Below, piece after piece: positions 24,216-35,582 of a stretch of DNA of 64,000 nucleotides (positions are counted from its first letter, which is position 1; every line of letters begins with the position of its first letter). The notes below the pieces were generated by a model that did not search any database, was not told where the DNA came from, and was given only the letters and a program-made list of their open reading frames with translations. Source of the DNA: Enoplolaimus lenunculus. Taxonomy: Eukaryota; Nematoda; Enoplea; Enoplida; Thoracostomopsidae. The stretch is from contig JASANG010001857.1 in the NCBI GenBank assembly GCA_030248215.1, positions 1 through 64,000 of the forward strand, read 5' to 3'. Both the position numbers and the translations under genes were made by a program.

Positions 24216-25513
24216 CAGGGTGTTTCAGAAGTAACTACCCACACTTTGTCAATCAATATCTTCTGGCGTAATATTTTGCAATGGTTGTTTATCGCTGTTT
24301 TTAATATTTCAGGTTATTATAAATTTATACTATTTATACCATGGATTCCCCACGGCGATCTCTCCCTGAAAAAATCTGTTGTAAAACTTTACTATAAAAA
24401 CGGAAATTATGCCGAAGTCTCACGCCAGTGGAAAAATCATTTCGACTCAATACCTTCTACTAGCAAGACGATGGCTGATATTATTTCCCGATTCGAGGAC
24501 ATCGGTAGTGTAGCGGAACGGCTGAGGTCGGGCCGTCCAAAGTCTGCCACAAGTGGGTACCAGAAAGCTGCATTAAGCGCTGCGGTGTCCAGGAGCCCCC
24601 AGAAGTCAACTCGAAGGGCTTCCCTCCAGCTGGATATTCTCATACTACCGTTTGGCGCCTTTACAAGGAGCTTAACTTGAAGCCTTTTCGGCCCCGTCTT
24701 ATCCATGGACTCTCTGATGTTGATTTCGATCGCAGAGTCCAGTTTTGTCAGACATTTATGGACATGGTGGAAAGCAGTGCGTTGGACCTTGATCGCATTT
24801 GTGGACCGACGAGGCGGTTTTCAAGCTCAATGGTCATGTTAATCGCCATAATCGTGTTTATTGGTCAGAAGACAATCCACATGTCACGATTAACAAAGAG
24901 GTCAACGCCCTTGGAGTCTGTGTCTGGGCCGGAATTGGTTCACAAGGCATCGTTGGTCCATTCTTTTTTGACGGAAATGTCAATACAACCAGCTATTTGG
25001 AACTTTTCCCTGCGAATGTCTATCCGCAAATCGTAACCGAGGAGCTTGTTTTCATGCATGACGGAGCCCCAGCTCACTACGCTACCGAAGTCCGCGCTTG
25101 GCTGGACGAAAGGTTCCCGAATCGATGGATCGGCCGCAGAGGTGCCATCGAATGGCCAGCTAGGTCACCAGACTTAACTCCGCCTGACTTCTTGCTTTGG
25201 GGTGTTGTGAAAGAAGATGTTTATGGAAGTAGAGCGAAGGACCCTCAAGAATTGATTGACAAAATAAAATCAGCGTTTTCTAAAATTCCAGTGGACTTAT
25301 GCGTCAAAGTTTGCCGATCTGTACCATCCCGACTAGAGAAATGCATTCAGGTTGGCGGTGCACAGACGGAGCTGTTCTGAAATCTCTCGTCATAAATGTA
25401 AGTAAACTTTTAATACTTGTCTATAATTATACAAAACCAGGCGAGCTACCTCGGCCTCGTCAACCGATAGTTAGCATCAAACAATGGGTAGTTAATACTT
25501 CTGAAACACCCGG
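24216..25513 (+). mobile_element. IS630/Tc1/mariner-type DNA transposon, broken
   Basis: 1298-bp element with TA on each side (24214-24215 and 25514-25515). The inverted ends are CAGGGTGTTTCAGAAGTAAC and, reversed, CCGGGTGTTTCAGAAGTATT, followed on both sides by CTACCCA. It holds one transposase gene on the plus strand, disrupted by frameshifts. The ends are well kept, so the insertion is not very old. No other copy was seen in the window. Confidence 0.92.
24341..25380 (+). pseudogene. mariner-type transposase pseudogene
   Basis: DDE transposase that would cut and paste the surrounding element. The probable start ATG is at 24341 (MDSPRRSL). An N-terminal helix-turn-helix region follows (VKLYYKNGNYAEVSRQW, then GRPKSAT). 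The catalytic core includes WTDEAVF (first D), HDGAPAHY (second D) and WPARSPDLTPPDFLLW (third acidic residue). From the second D to the D of SPDL there are 36 intervening residues, close to but not the classic mariner D34D. The C-terminus ends VGGAQTELF with TGA at 25378-25380. Three frame changes are visible: near 24375, near 24630-24650 and near 24790-24800. The protein would be about 345 residues. The layout resembles the transposases with a DUF4817-type N-terminal domain known from arthropods. That family match is from memory. Confidence 0.88.
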
Positions 25514-25515
25514 TA

Positions 25516-26240
25516 TAAACCATAATTTGACCATAATAAAGGGAATATCAAAGATGTTTTATTTTTCTGTCAACGCATTTGATGTATGCAAATTTCACCA
25601 GGAGTTTTAAAATTTTAAATGAAAAATAGCGGATGCACCAAAATTTTAAAAATTTTGGATGAAGTTCGTAAATTATTTATTTCATATCGAAGAATTGCAG
25701 TATGTTTGTAAATGATAAATTTTTAGCAAATATGTTAATTGCACTTTCAAATCAACTAATGTCGCGATAAAAACACATTACCAATGTTTTAATGCAGTTA
25801 AAATGGTTTTACCAATATTGGGCTCGCCATTATAACATTCATCGCTGGCTTTATTACAGTGTTCAGTTACTTTTTCTACAAACGCAAAGTACGATTCTTT
25901 CCAAACTAATTTTTCGTTTTATAATACTCCAACGGTTAAATGTGTTTAAACTTAAGTTAAAAATTAACAGTGTACTTGATGTATTGGCTAAACATGTCAA
26001 ACAGTTTCTCGCTGGAATTTTTAATTAGTTGGAAATATACTAAAATTAAACGCAACGTGTGTTGCCTGACTAGCATGTGAAATGGTTCTGCCAAAGATGT
26101 ATCTGAGAAGAATATTAATTTCCGCGTTGCAACTGGCGGCGGGAATGGTATTTGAATGAGGTTATAACGTTGCACTGAACTGAAGTATTTGAAAGATGTT
26201 TGGTTTACTCTCTGTCTTCCTACCGCTCGTTGGAATAAAA
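25516..26240. other. non-coding, nothing recognised
   Basis: AT-rich flank with no supported feature. Confidence 0.3.
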
Positions 26241-26426
26241 CAGTAGTTGCTTCTCCTCATTTTTAGTCCCAATCAATAGCGGTCCGTGTTCCTAAAATGA
26301 GTCCATAAGCGTATGCAGTCCCTAAACCATAATTAGAATCCATAAATACCAATTATCCCTAATTGTAATGCATAAATGACTTCAGGCCCAAATAAAGTTA
26401 AATTCAAAACTTTAAAACATACTTAA

Positions 26427-26701
26427 CCCTTTCTCACATGAATATTTTCTATTACCCCGGAGACCTACTTTTATGCTAGGATTCGAACTCCAGTGACTGG
26501 AGTGGGAGGCGTATACCATTACCACTCAGCCATAGGAGCTTGACGTTCGAGCCCGAGGGTGCTCTCACGTCTTGTGGTGATTTAGTACTATGTATACGTG
26601 TTGCAGTTGTTAAACACGGTGCGATATATATTATTTAACGTATATACCGTATTATGTACACTGCGCTGAGTTGCCTATAGGCAACTCAATGTGAGAAGGG
26701 G
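26427..26701. mobile_element. piggyBac-like MITE nested in family G
   Basis: 275-bp insert with TTAA on both sides (26423-26426, 26702-26705) and inverted ends CCCTTTCTCACATG and, reversed, CCCCTTCTCACATT. TTAA target sites and CCC termini are the piggyBac signature. The uninterrupted G1 copy has a single TTAA at the matching place (GTTCTTAAATTTTG), so the empty site is preserved. Inside are a minus-strand tRNA-like block and, near the right end, the perfect palindrome GAGTTGCCTATAGGCAACTC. Confidence 0.88.
26464..26543 (-). pseudogene. tRNA-like block inside the piggyBac-like MITE
   Basis: On the minus strand an A-box-like TGGCTGAGTGGTAATGG and a B-box-like GAGTTCGAATCC lie at tRNA spacing. 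Acceptor and T stems do not pair fully. It is either a tRNA-derived internal promoter picked up by the MITE or a decayed tRNA pseudogene. No functional tRNA is claimed. Confidence 0.45.
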
Positions 26702-26942
26702 TTAAGTTTTGAAAGTACATTTCTATTAACCTTGCATTATCGCATCAAGTTTCGATACAAAAGAAAGAAACGTGTATATAATTCTATTCAACGGATAGTT
26801 GCAATACCGGATATATATCCGTTACGAAGGGCGGTGGAAGGCGAGTTAAAAATAAATAACAGTTTAGTAACCGAATAACAGGGGGAACCGTCTGGAAAGG
26901 CCAAATAACTATCAGTCCCCCATTATTCTTGTCACTACACTA

Positions 26943-27710
26943 GATAATTAACTTTCTATGGTGTTTGCGAAACCGTATACGCAAAAGTTTTGCGCTCAAC
27001 GATATTTATGTATATTCCAACTGGTTATTTAAAAGCATGAAAATATGCTACAAAATAGCAAAACGATGGCTACTCGCCAACACAAACTTACATCAAAAAG
27101 ATTTATTTCCGTTCCAGTTAACAAAATTATTCTCATTATTGTAATATCAAAAATTAGTTTTCAAAATGCCACTAAACACTTTTTATTATAGCAGAAGGCA
27201 TTCGAAATAGTGAAAAATTTTCATCGAATCCGCATCAACATATGCTAAATTTATTATCATTGAAACACGGTAGTGTTTTCAATATATGTTTCAAGCCTCG
27301 AGAATGCACGCTTTTTGAAAGTTTTGCAGAATGTTCTCTGCAGGAATGCAGAGCTGGAATGAGGTAACTTACGTATAGAATATTCTAATTGCCGCTTCGA
27401 CGCCATACACAAATTGGACAGCTAAACGTCTCATTTAAGTTATTAAAAGTTTGATTTTTGTAATTTTTCGAAAAATTGTACTACAAATATGTAATTACCA
27501 TAGCTAGTCGATATTATTGTGTGATGCTAATGACAACGTGCAATAGATTACGTGTCACAGCGATGTTTGTTCTACAGAAGTTGCTAACTAAGACAGTAAT
27601 ATTTTGTAATAACCTACCATGCATTAAAGGTAAGAACAGGCTGCTTTTTGGGGGATTGCAATGGAGCAAGTATACGCTTCAGACTTATATTTTGGTTAGG
27701 CTTAGGCGTG
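26943..27710. other. non-coding, nothing recognised
   Basis: AT-rich interval with no supported feature. Confidence 0.3.
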
Positions 27711-27960
27711 TGAGTATACGCGGCTTGTGTATGTGCAGAGTGTGTAATGTTAAGACATATACATACTCGTGCACATATACCACCAGAAGAAATTAGGATA
27801 TCGGCCATGTGGTGTAATGGGTAGCGCGCTTGACTCGCGAGCGAGAGGTCCGAGGTTCGATTCCCGGCGTGGCCATATCTTTCGGAGAAATTAAGGAGAA
27901 AATCAAATATATTCGCAGTACTTCGGAAGAAGGGGTCGTCCCGACCGTGCAGTTCTGACA
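27711..27960 (+). repeat. SINE-like repeat with tRNA-like core (copy 1)
   Basis: A 250-bp block that matches 40415-40671 along its whole length: leader TGAGTATACGCGG and GTGCAGAGTGTGTAATGTTA, a tRNA-like core, then TTTCGGAGAAATT and the tail GGGGTCGTCCC-GACCGTGCAGTTCTGACA. Sharing sequence on both sides of the core shows that this is a dispersed repeat and not a lone tRNA gene. No poly-A tail is visible. Confidence 0.8.
27803..27875 (+). tRNA. tRNA-like core of the SINE-like repeat, anticodon CGC if read as tRNA
   Basis: 73-nt cloverleaf. The acceptor GGCCATG pairs fully with CGTGGCC, followed by A. The T arm has GGTTCGATTCC. The D arm is GGTGTAATGGGTAGCGC. The anticodon loop is CT-CGC-GA with T33, which formally gives tRNA-Ala, but the stem has a 31-39 mismatch. 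Overall it looks more like tRNA-Arg. Because the same core and flanks recur at 40514, this is better read as a pol III promoter of a repeat than as a working tRNA. Confidence 0.4.
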
Positions 27961-28023
27961 AGGCGTACACTTAGGAGTAGACTTAGCATAAAACCTCACC
28001 GTATCCCATGTAAAAGAAAGAAA

Positions 28024-28954
28024 CTAGGTAAAAGTGCCCCTAGAAGGGACAGATTGTGATATGTTTCGCTTGAAGCATGTAAAAGAGTTTAAACAAGGAT
28101 TAGTTAGACCATAGATCAGTAGGTAATGCTTATAATATTAACTCCATAACTTCTATGAAAATAGTTGTCACCTATATCTTTGACGCTGTCTTTCAGTGTT
28201 AATACGCTTGCGGTCAGTGAAATAAGAAACATATGGGCCCAACGAACTTTCATCTGTTAAGCTATAAATTGACACTATGGGTTTTCAAGGCGTTCTAAAG
28301 TACAACTCTCAACATGCCTTTAGTATAACAGTCAGTTGCTTTTTAAAGGTTATATCAATTGAGCGCCAGCAGAACATGTTCTTTGAAATATTTAGCAACG
28401 TTTGAATTGTATTTTCTTGATGAATAGCTTAAATATGTCACGGCACAGAACACAATTTGGAAAAGTTTCTGGACTTCACATCATCAAATTGTCATGGTAA
28501 AGATAGCTAAAACAGTCGAGCACGTATGCGTGACATTTTTTATTCGATAATCAATAGACGCAATTTGTAATCTTGCAATATTGAAATATTTACTAATCAA
28601 GTTTTAGAAACATAATATTTTAAAACTCAAAAAATATCCTCTTTCAATGAAGAATGCTAGATGAGATCACTTATAAACTGAACATTGTAAAACCCAACAA
28701 AGGCTAAAATTAAGCTGATAGGTGATGTCCCTTGGGCCCATATGTTTCTTGTTTCGCTGACCGCAAGCGTGTTAACACTGAAAGACAGCCGTCAAAGATA
28801 TAGGTGACAACTATTTTCATAGAAGTTATGGAGTTAATCTTATAAGCATTACCTACTGATCTATGGTCTAACTAACCCTCCTTGTTCAAACTCTTCTACA
28901 TGCTTCAAGCGAAACATATCACAATCTGTCCCTTCTAGGGACACTTTTACCTAG
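28024..28954. mobile_element. foldback element with 220-bp inverted arms
   Basis: The arms 28024-28242 and 28733-28954 are near-perfect inverse copies, running from CTAGGTAAAAGTG at the outside to GAAACATATGGGCCCAA at the inside. A 490-bp centre separates them and has no coding and no resemblance to other families here. The outer flanks show no clear TSD. It is a non-autonomous foldback or long-TIR DNA element, and the good arm match suggests a young insertion. Confidence 0.85.
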
Positions 28955-30191
28955 TATACCTTTGCAAGAAAGAAAATCTACTTTTATATACATACATATA
29001 TCATGGCGTCATTTTACATTCTGATCGCTCTTGGATTAATGAGACGCTATTGATGCTGACTGGTAAAAGGCTAGCTTGCTGGCAATCTATAAAGGGCACA
29101 TTTGAATTTCCCATGACAATGAACCCATGAACTCATAGCTTGAATCAAACCCCCACGCTAAGCGATTTCTTCTCATACACCAAAACAGTCCAAAAGTACT
29201 TTATCAACGATTCTACCTGTCTGAATAATAAATAGCTTAAAGTGGGGTTGGGGCCACAGCTCCATCTTGCTTAGTGTCCGTTGAAAATGCGGAATGCTCT
29301 CGGAAGCTGCAGCATGCCCCAGTGTACAAAATTGATTCAAAATTTTGGTTGTTACAGAAAAAGATTCCTCCTACACTTGTGTCTTGAAATTAATAGTAAA
29401 TTCGGCGTGCTAAACCAGTCATCAAACACAAAAATCACACTATTCAACTCAGCGCGTCGCTTTACATTGTAATATACATGAAATAAATATAATTTCAAGG
29501 TCTCTACCTTGCAATTTTCCTGTCAGAAAGTTTCGTAAAAATGATTAGGTCCCTATTTTACAACTTTACCACTCAGAAATTTTTTTGATAAAAATTTGCA
29601 TTTTAAAACATTTACGAGCGTGCCCTCATCGGAAATTTCTGGATCCGCCGGTAATAACAGGGCACCACTAACAGTAACATGGCCTGATGTTTGTACGATT
29701 TAGTGGAAGTATATTTTAATGTGGTATAGTTCGAGGGAAGGGTGACAATCGATAGAATCGAGACAAACCGAATCACCTCAGCTCAGGTGGCCTTGGTGGC
29801 CAACACAAGTATTTATCAGTCAGTAACAATCTTATAAACCGAATACCCAGCACTATTGAAGCAGTTGCATAATACAAAACTTTTTTAGAATTGTATGTTT
29901 CACTTTCATAGCAATCAGCTGGTGGGTTAGGGTACTTCACTTAGAGCAAAAAGCTAGAACATGCGCTTGAGAAATGAAAATTGAGGTTTGAAACATCAAA
30001 AATACGCAAAATCGAGTTTCGGACATTCGAAACAGAAAATTAAATTTCGAATATCCGGATATATCCGAATATCCGAAACCGACAAGAATTGTCGGAAATC
30101 CAGATATGAATAAATATCCTTATCACTTCAATTAACTATAGTAAATAGATATATATAGGTTGAAACCTACAGTAAACTTTTGAATCGACAT
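28955..30191. other. non-coding, 3' side of DPH7
   Basis: No gene seen. Near 30040-30085 there is a run of ATATCCGAATATCCG-like palindromic words. No AATAAA could be tied to DPH7. Confidence 0.3.
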
Positions 30192-32525
30192 TCATTGCAT
30201 AATTTCGCGACACAAATATAACTTTTTATCATAAAATGTACAAACTGCGAAAAAAGCATCATTACAATCTTCTGGGTGCCAATCAAACCCATATAAAAGA
30301 CGTTGACCCTCTCCTACTTGAAAGTGACACACGTCCACATCTTTAGCCTGTCGAAATCCAAGCTCACCACTAATAATATAATACCCATTGTACATTGCTG
30401 CCGCCCCTAAAACATTGTAGTGCTGCTGATTTGATTTCCACGCAAGTTTCCACACCCCGCCACCAAGTTTCAGTTCCTGAGCGGGTGCTTTCATACTCCG
30501 TGTATCGAATACCCTGACACCTTCGTCATATGAGCCAGTCCACAGTTCAAACTCTTGACCAGGTCGAGTTACAATCTCAGTGACTCCTCCCGAATGTGAT
30601 TTATTAACCAAAACCGGTGACGCACTCCCGATATTTTGCTCTCCACGGTCACAAAGTCGAAGATCCCACGCTTTGAGCAAGCAATCGTCGCCTCCTGAAT
30701 AAAACACATCCGAATTCTGTGGACTGAAAGCTACAGACCAAACTTCAGTGCGATCGTTTGTATAAGGCAAGGCGTGAGCGTTTGGCAACGTAATTTTTGA
30801 TTCAAACGTATTCCCGTTGAATTTAACGCATTTTAAGCATCCTTTATTGCTTCCAACTACGACTTCGCTGAGCGTATGCTGCCTGAATAAAAGAAAACAG
30901 AAGTTACAGAAATGGCCGCTAAGCTGTAACATTCCATTTATCAAGCATGAAACGATGTGTTAATATCAGCGCTAATATCAGGAAATATTTTCCAATTTTA
31001 TACGAAACAGTTTTGCAACCGTAACCAATTCAAGAAAATTAATTTAAATGTCTTAATTTGATAAAAAAACCGTCATTAATAAGAATACGTAATTGCAACC
31101 AAGTTCATTGAATTTGCATAGTTAATTTTTTAATTAATGAATTACATGATACTGTTCCAGTGACATCTCAAAAAACATACTTTGAAGAACTTGGAATTAC
31201 TGAATGGCATACAGTCATACAATCCATGAAACATTGTATACTCGACAATTTGTTGAGCTGAAACAAAAAAAGCAATAAATCGCGAGTATAGCGAGAAACT
31301 TAAGCTTTCATATGCGTAAAAGGTTGGTTTCAAATAAAAATATTTCAACAACTATCTATCTTTCCGTGCCCGACAACGGCAAATGTTTTATATTTAATGA
31401 TTTTTCTGATATCAGAATAAATCATCGACCGATAACTCGTACCCTGCATATCCTGCTCTTCGATAACTCGTCGACTCGAGAATTAGCCGCCCAACATCAC
31501 GCTTATTAGCTCACCGAAATTTTTCGATTGTCACAATTTCGCATCAAATATAATACGAAATCTCCGTTAGATAACGATGCGCTAATAACTGGTTGCGTGG
31601 AACTCAACTGATCAAACGATAATTCAAACACACCGCCATCACATTGGGTTACGCCAACACAGTCCAGTTGAAACCGCGGTTCGCTTGAACCGTTGGTTGT
31701 TGAATGCATTCGCTCTGCAACAAAACATTCTGGCAATATACCTAAATGCTTTATAACGATCAAATGTTAATTTTAGAAGCCTCGGCAATAGAGTATGTTT
31801 AGCCTTTGCTTTCGACTAAGTTTTTGGCATGGATATGCATATGGTAACGGCCCTAAACGTAACATGGGTCATATTTGTAATACTTAGCTTTTGTGTAACG
31901 TAACATTGGTCATATTTGTAATACTTAGCTTTTGTGTAACGTAACATTGGTCATATTTGTAATACTTAGCTTTTGTGTAACGTAACATTGGTCATATTTG
32001 TAATACTTAGCTTTTGTGTAACGTAACATTGGTCATATTTGTAATACTTAGCTTTTGTGTAACGTAACATTGGTCATATTTGTAATACTTAGCTTTTGTG
32101 TAACGTAACATTGGTCATATTTGTAATACTTAGCTTTTGTGTAACGTAACATTGGTCATATTTGTAATACTTAGCTTTTGTGTAACGTAACATTGGTCAT
32201 ATTTGTAATACTTAGCTTTTGTGTCGATACGGTAACCAGGTAAAATAAAGGCAATGACTGTAAACCCATTTTCACCACTGAAACGGTAACTGTTAGGTGT
32301 ATATAATGTAAACAACTGGTGTTTACACACAATTATTCACTGAGTGCACGCTATACCTGCCAGTCTGTAAACTAATATCGATCCCTGGCGCGAAGTCTGA
32401 TCCTTGGCCAAAGAGTAAGTTGCAACAGCCAACACGTCCGTAAATCCCGGTGTGGAGCACCATGCAACACAGTCAGGCTGATCAGGGACATCCAAAACAT
32501 GCATAATTTCAGTCGACATTCTCAT
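30192..32525 (-). CDS. DPH7: DPH7 / WDR85, diphthine methyltransferase, four exons
   Basis: DPH7 removes the methyl ester from the diphthamide intermediate on elongation factor 2, the step before final amidation, in the cytosol. Exons on the minus strand are 32525-32357, 31714-31515, 31257-31181 and 30882-30192. All junctions are GT-AG and keep one frame (phases 1, 0, 2), giving 378 residues with stop, close to the animal family's usual size or slightly shorter. The N-terminus matches the family (VAWCSTPGFTDVLAVATYSL, GSILVYRL). WD40 repeats follow: EVWSVAFSPQNSDVFYSGGD-DCLLKAWDLR, ELWTGSYDEGVRVFDTR and GGGVWKLAWK. The end HPEDCNDAFFAVCTFYDKKL matches the family C-terminus. The start is at 32525 (MRMSTE) or two codons later. 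Intron 1 (642 bp) holds a 41-bp minisatellite. Confidence 0.92.
31858..32224. repeat. 41-bp minisatellite in DPH7 intron 1, about nine copies
   Basis: Unit CGTAACATTGGTCATATTTG-TAATACTTAGCTTTTGTGTAA, starting at 31858 and every 41 bp to 32186. The copies are nearly identical, with the first differing as CATGGGTC, so the array is recent. It sits right after GGCCCTAAACGTAACATGGG, which closely resembles the right end of family B (GGCCCTCAGCGTAACATGGG). The array may therefore have grown from a family B terminus. Confidence 0.92.
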
Positions 32526-33470
32526 ATTTAATGACGAGCGTACCGCTAACCGCAATTAATTTCTATTTTATCGATATTGCATATTACATCGCCCGGCCTA
32601 TTAACCATTCCTCGAATGCATTTATAAAAGTTCAACAGAAATCTACTACCAAGTTGGGAGTTGTACCAGGGTCTTTCAAATAGGAGGTATTGGCCATCAC
32701 CGCTCGACTACCAAAGTGTGACACGTTAGTCAGAACAGAAGGGCTTTCGGTCTTGCAGATTTCCACTGCACGTAAACCCATCACTGTTATTCACTATGCA
32801 ATGTGTATGTATTACTTCTTATGCACGGTTTTGAGCAGGGTTGGTTTTCAGGAAAAATTGAAAAAACAGTTCAAAACTAACGTGTTTACACAGCTGGCGG
32901 AAGTGTTGAATCAAGAAAATATTTAGAATAAAATTTGGCCTCAGCTGTACGCAACAGGATTTTACATCTGCTTCCAATTCAGCTAGCTACAGTGAACACA
33001 AGCAGCATATCATCTGGCATATTCAATCAAACAGGAATTCCAAGGTATACATCAGCACCCCAGAAGCTTAATGAGAACAAATATGAGCAAAACCAAATTC
33101 TTTTTTATGTGCTAAAATTAAGATATTTCGATGTAAAGTTTTCCCCTTTTTTCATCACTTCGGAAGACGGAAAAACCGTTTTTCCGAAGTTCAACACTGG
33201 TTTGCACGTTCTATCGCAATCATACGGACCCTATTAAGTGGTAAAACAAACCTTAATCCAATGTATTCCGCAAGACTAACTTTTTGCAATTTGAAAATCT
33301 TCCACTTACAATTCTGGACTTTCGACAGACAGAAAAGCAAATTTAACTCGTTTTTGACTTTGGCAAAGTTCTTATGCTTACTTCAAATTTTAATTATATA
33401 CATTACACACCCGATCATTCGAATAAAATAATCGTTTAGAACAGAAAAAATCCTTAACTAAAAAAGGTTA
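32526..33470. other. upstream of DPH7, non-coding
   Basis: Holds the presumed DPH7 promoter, but no element could be identified with confidence. A 100-codon plus-strand frame at 32935 has no family resemblance. Confidence 0.3.
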
Positions 33471-33478
33471 ATTTTCGT

Positions 33479-33659
33479 GGCCAATGTAAAGAACAGGGGC
33501 GAAACAGTATTATACGCATATTCCTAATCCTAAGCTTAAGCCTAAACCTAAGCGTAACAATGAGCGTATTTCTAAACCTAAGTCAAGCAATTCAGTCCTT
33601 AAGCTTACTCTATTGCAGTAACTCAGAAAAGCTCTCCGCGCCTGATCTTTACATGGACC
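33479..33659 (+). mobile_element. MITE, family B (copy B5)
   Basis: 181 bp with perfect 8-bp TSDs ATTTTCGT at 33471-33478 and 33660-33667. The left end is GGCCAATGTAAAGAACAGG and the right end, reversed, GGTCCATGTAAAGATCAGG. The core is made of CCTAAG-type words (CCTAATCCTAAGCTTAAGCC) and ends TTAAGCTTACTCTATTGCAG as in other copies. Confidence 0.88.
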
Positions 33660-33667
33660 ATTTTCGT

Positions 33668-35277
33668 TAAACAGTGCTATTGAAACAGAATATTTTGCAT
33701 GACTCTCCTATTAATTGAAAGATGACATAATGATGAGCATGTCTATCACGGAAGTGAACCATGCATACAGGAGTCCGGTTATCCCATGCCACTGCAACCG
33801 AGTGTACCTATCAGCTTATTTTTGGTTTATGCTTTGGCTAACTGCAGTTACTCTGATAAAAGTAACTTTGTTCCCGAAAGTTCGGATTAACTCAATTTTA
33901 TTCGTTAACCTATTCACATTATGCTATTTAGGGAGAAACAACACAAACTTTAATAAAATTTAGTATTATAAACACAAATAGTGCAAATGCAGTGTCTTTT
34001 ATGACAAACCAAAAAAGGTTACACCGGTGTAAACAGGCTAATTTTTCTATTGTATAAACAATTAAACTACACGGGTTTATATGGCTTGCATACAATTCTA
34101 AATTGCTGAGAAGGTACGCCAAGCTGTTCGTACATTTTTAAAGCTATACAATTATTATATGAACACATTTTTAAAGCTATACAATTATTATATGAACAGA
34201 TTTTTAGGAATCAAAGTTCGGATTCAGATTCTGCAAAATCGCAATGGGTTCGGATTCGATGAAATCGTGGGTTCTGGCGCTCTGCGTTCGGTGCTGTGAG
34301 GAAAAGTGAGAGAAAAGCGAGGCACGTTTCAGAACTACGACAATTTTTGTTTAAATTAGTTAGGTTAAATGACTACTTGGGGTGCCTTCTTTAATGGGGG
34401 TGCGGGGAGCCGCTTCGCCCCAGCGTGCTACTAAAATTTTAAGCATTGGTTCCTAGGCACTTAGTCTTCTTGTGTCACAGCGGACACGCCTCTATTGTAT
34501 TCTACCATGGGCCAAAAGCACGGAAAATTATTACGATTGTAGATGAAATATCGGCCGAGGCAAATGCTTCCTGGAGAAAATCGGATGAAGCAGGCGGATC
34601 TTTTCGGGGTAGAGGAGAGATCTAACATAGGGAAATTCGCTTGTTACACCAGATCAGTCGGAACAATTGTTTCAAAAAACAACTTAAAGAAATTTTGCGT
34701 CACCTCAAGATATCTTGAGTGTTTAATGTGTTGAACTTCATAGGACTGCTCTAACCTCTGGCATCTTATTCGATTTAGAAGTCTTTAAAACATTCCAACG
34801 ACAAACCGTTTCTGAACTTCAAAAAACACATGTACTGTCTTTAGAACTGGTAAATACCAGCTAAGTCGATTTGAGGGACAATCACAGTTTTTGGATATTC
34901 GTTAATGTTACAGCATATACTGAAGTTTTTCCACGAACCACTACTTAAATATATTTCTAACCGATTCGTTGCAATAAGTTACAATACAATTACATTTCAA
35001 CAAACACTCTAAAATGCTTCATTTTCACACTTGCTGGTCTTTCGTGTAAAGGTTAGACAATATTTTGGTTGGTTACACTTACAATTACTGGAACAAAAAT
35101 TGATCTCAATATCATATTCATATTAAAAATGTACAGACCACCAAAATTTCCATTCTAACGGCTCCAAATTAAAAGTAAAATTTTTGGCATTAGAGCGTAT
35201 CTGAAAACCCAAATAATTATGATCGTATATATTACATACAGAAACGAACATTCATTTTTGACCAGTGTTTAATTCTA
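33668..35277. other. non-coding, one short duplication
   Basis: A 33-bp unit, ACATTTTTAAAGCTATACAA and onward, is repeated directly at about 34133-34198. No gene is supported. Confidence 0.35.
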
Positions 35278-35567
35278 TCAAAAGATAACAATAATCCCTT
35301 TAATCTGATTGTTTTCATAAAAAATGTACAGCATACAGCGGCTAGAGTGGCTATCTACTTCTTGAATAATTAAATGAAATCCGTCCTTGTCCAGTACAGT
35401 CTGGCGCGGTACACTAGTAAATGATACATGGCACCGCGTAGCAGTTTGTACGTAGAAAATTTCTTTGACCTGCGACACCGTTTGACGCCGGACGACAAGT
35501 ATAGCGCTATCCTTTCGTGCATAATATAAACAAGACAAATAACTATATGTATGAAATAAAATGTCAA
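35278..35567 (-). other. weak candidate coding exon
   Basis: 86 open codons ending IKGIIVIF-stop. The inner part (FYVQTATRCHVSFTSVPRQT, DKDGFHLIIQEVDSHSSRC) looks protein-like, and a possible acceptor TGTCGCAG precedes VKEIF. No partner exon or recognised family. The upstream part overlaps a family F-like CGCCGGACGACAAGT motif, which argues against it. Confidence 0.2.
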
Positions 35568-35582
35568 CTTTGTTTCGAAACT

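Larger units (their letters stand above)
26241..26942 (-). mobile_element. TA-target MITE, family G (copy G2), split by an insertion
   Basis: Reverse-orientation copy of G1. Matching landmarks, in family order, are TCCAGACGGT, GGATATATATCCGGTA, GCGATAATGCAAGGTTA, ATGTACTTTCAAAA, TTATGGTTTAGGGACTGC and GCTATTGATTGGGACT. It is interrupted at 26427-26701 by a piggyBac-like MITE. The ends are worn (CTAGTGTAGTGAC and CAACTACTG). Confidence 0.75.

Noticed and set aside
27803-27875. Functional tRNA-Ala(CGC)
   Set aside because: The fold is good, but flanking sequence on both sides is shared with a second copy at 40415-40671 whose core is damaged. A repeat explains it better.
31858-32224. CRISPR-like regular array
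   Set aside because: The 41-bp units are contiguous with no variable spacers, in an animal intron. It is a minisatellite.
35440-35538. Resemblance of YYARKDSAI to a TBC1D15-type N-terminus
   Set aside because: Only about six residues match from memory and the following sequence does not. Treated as coincidence.
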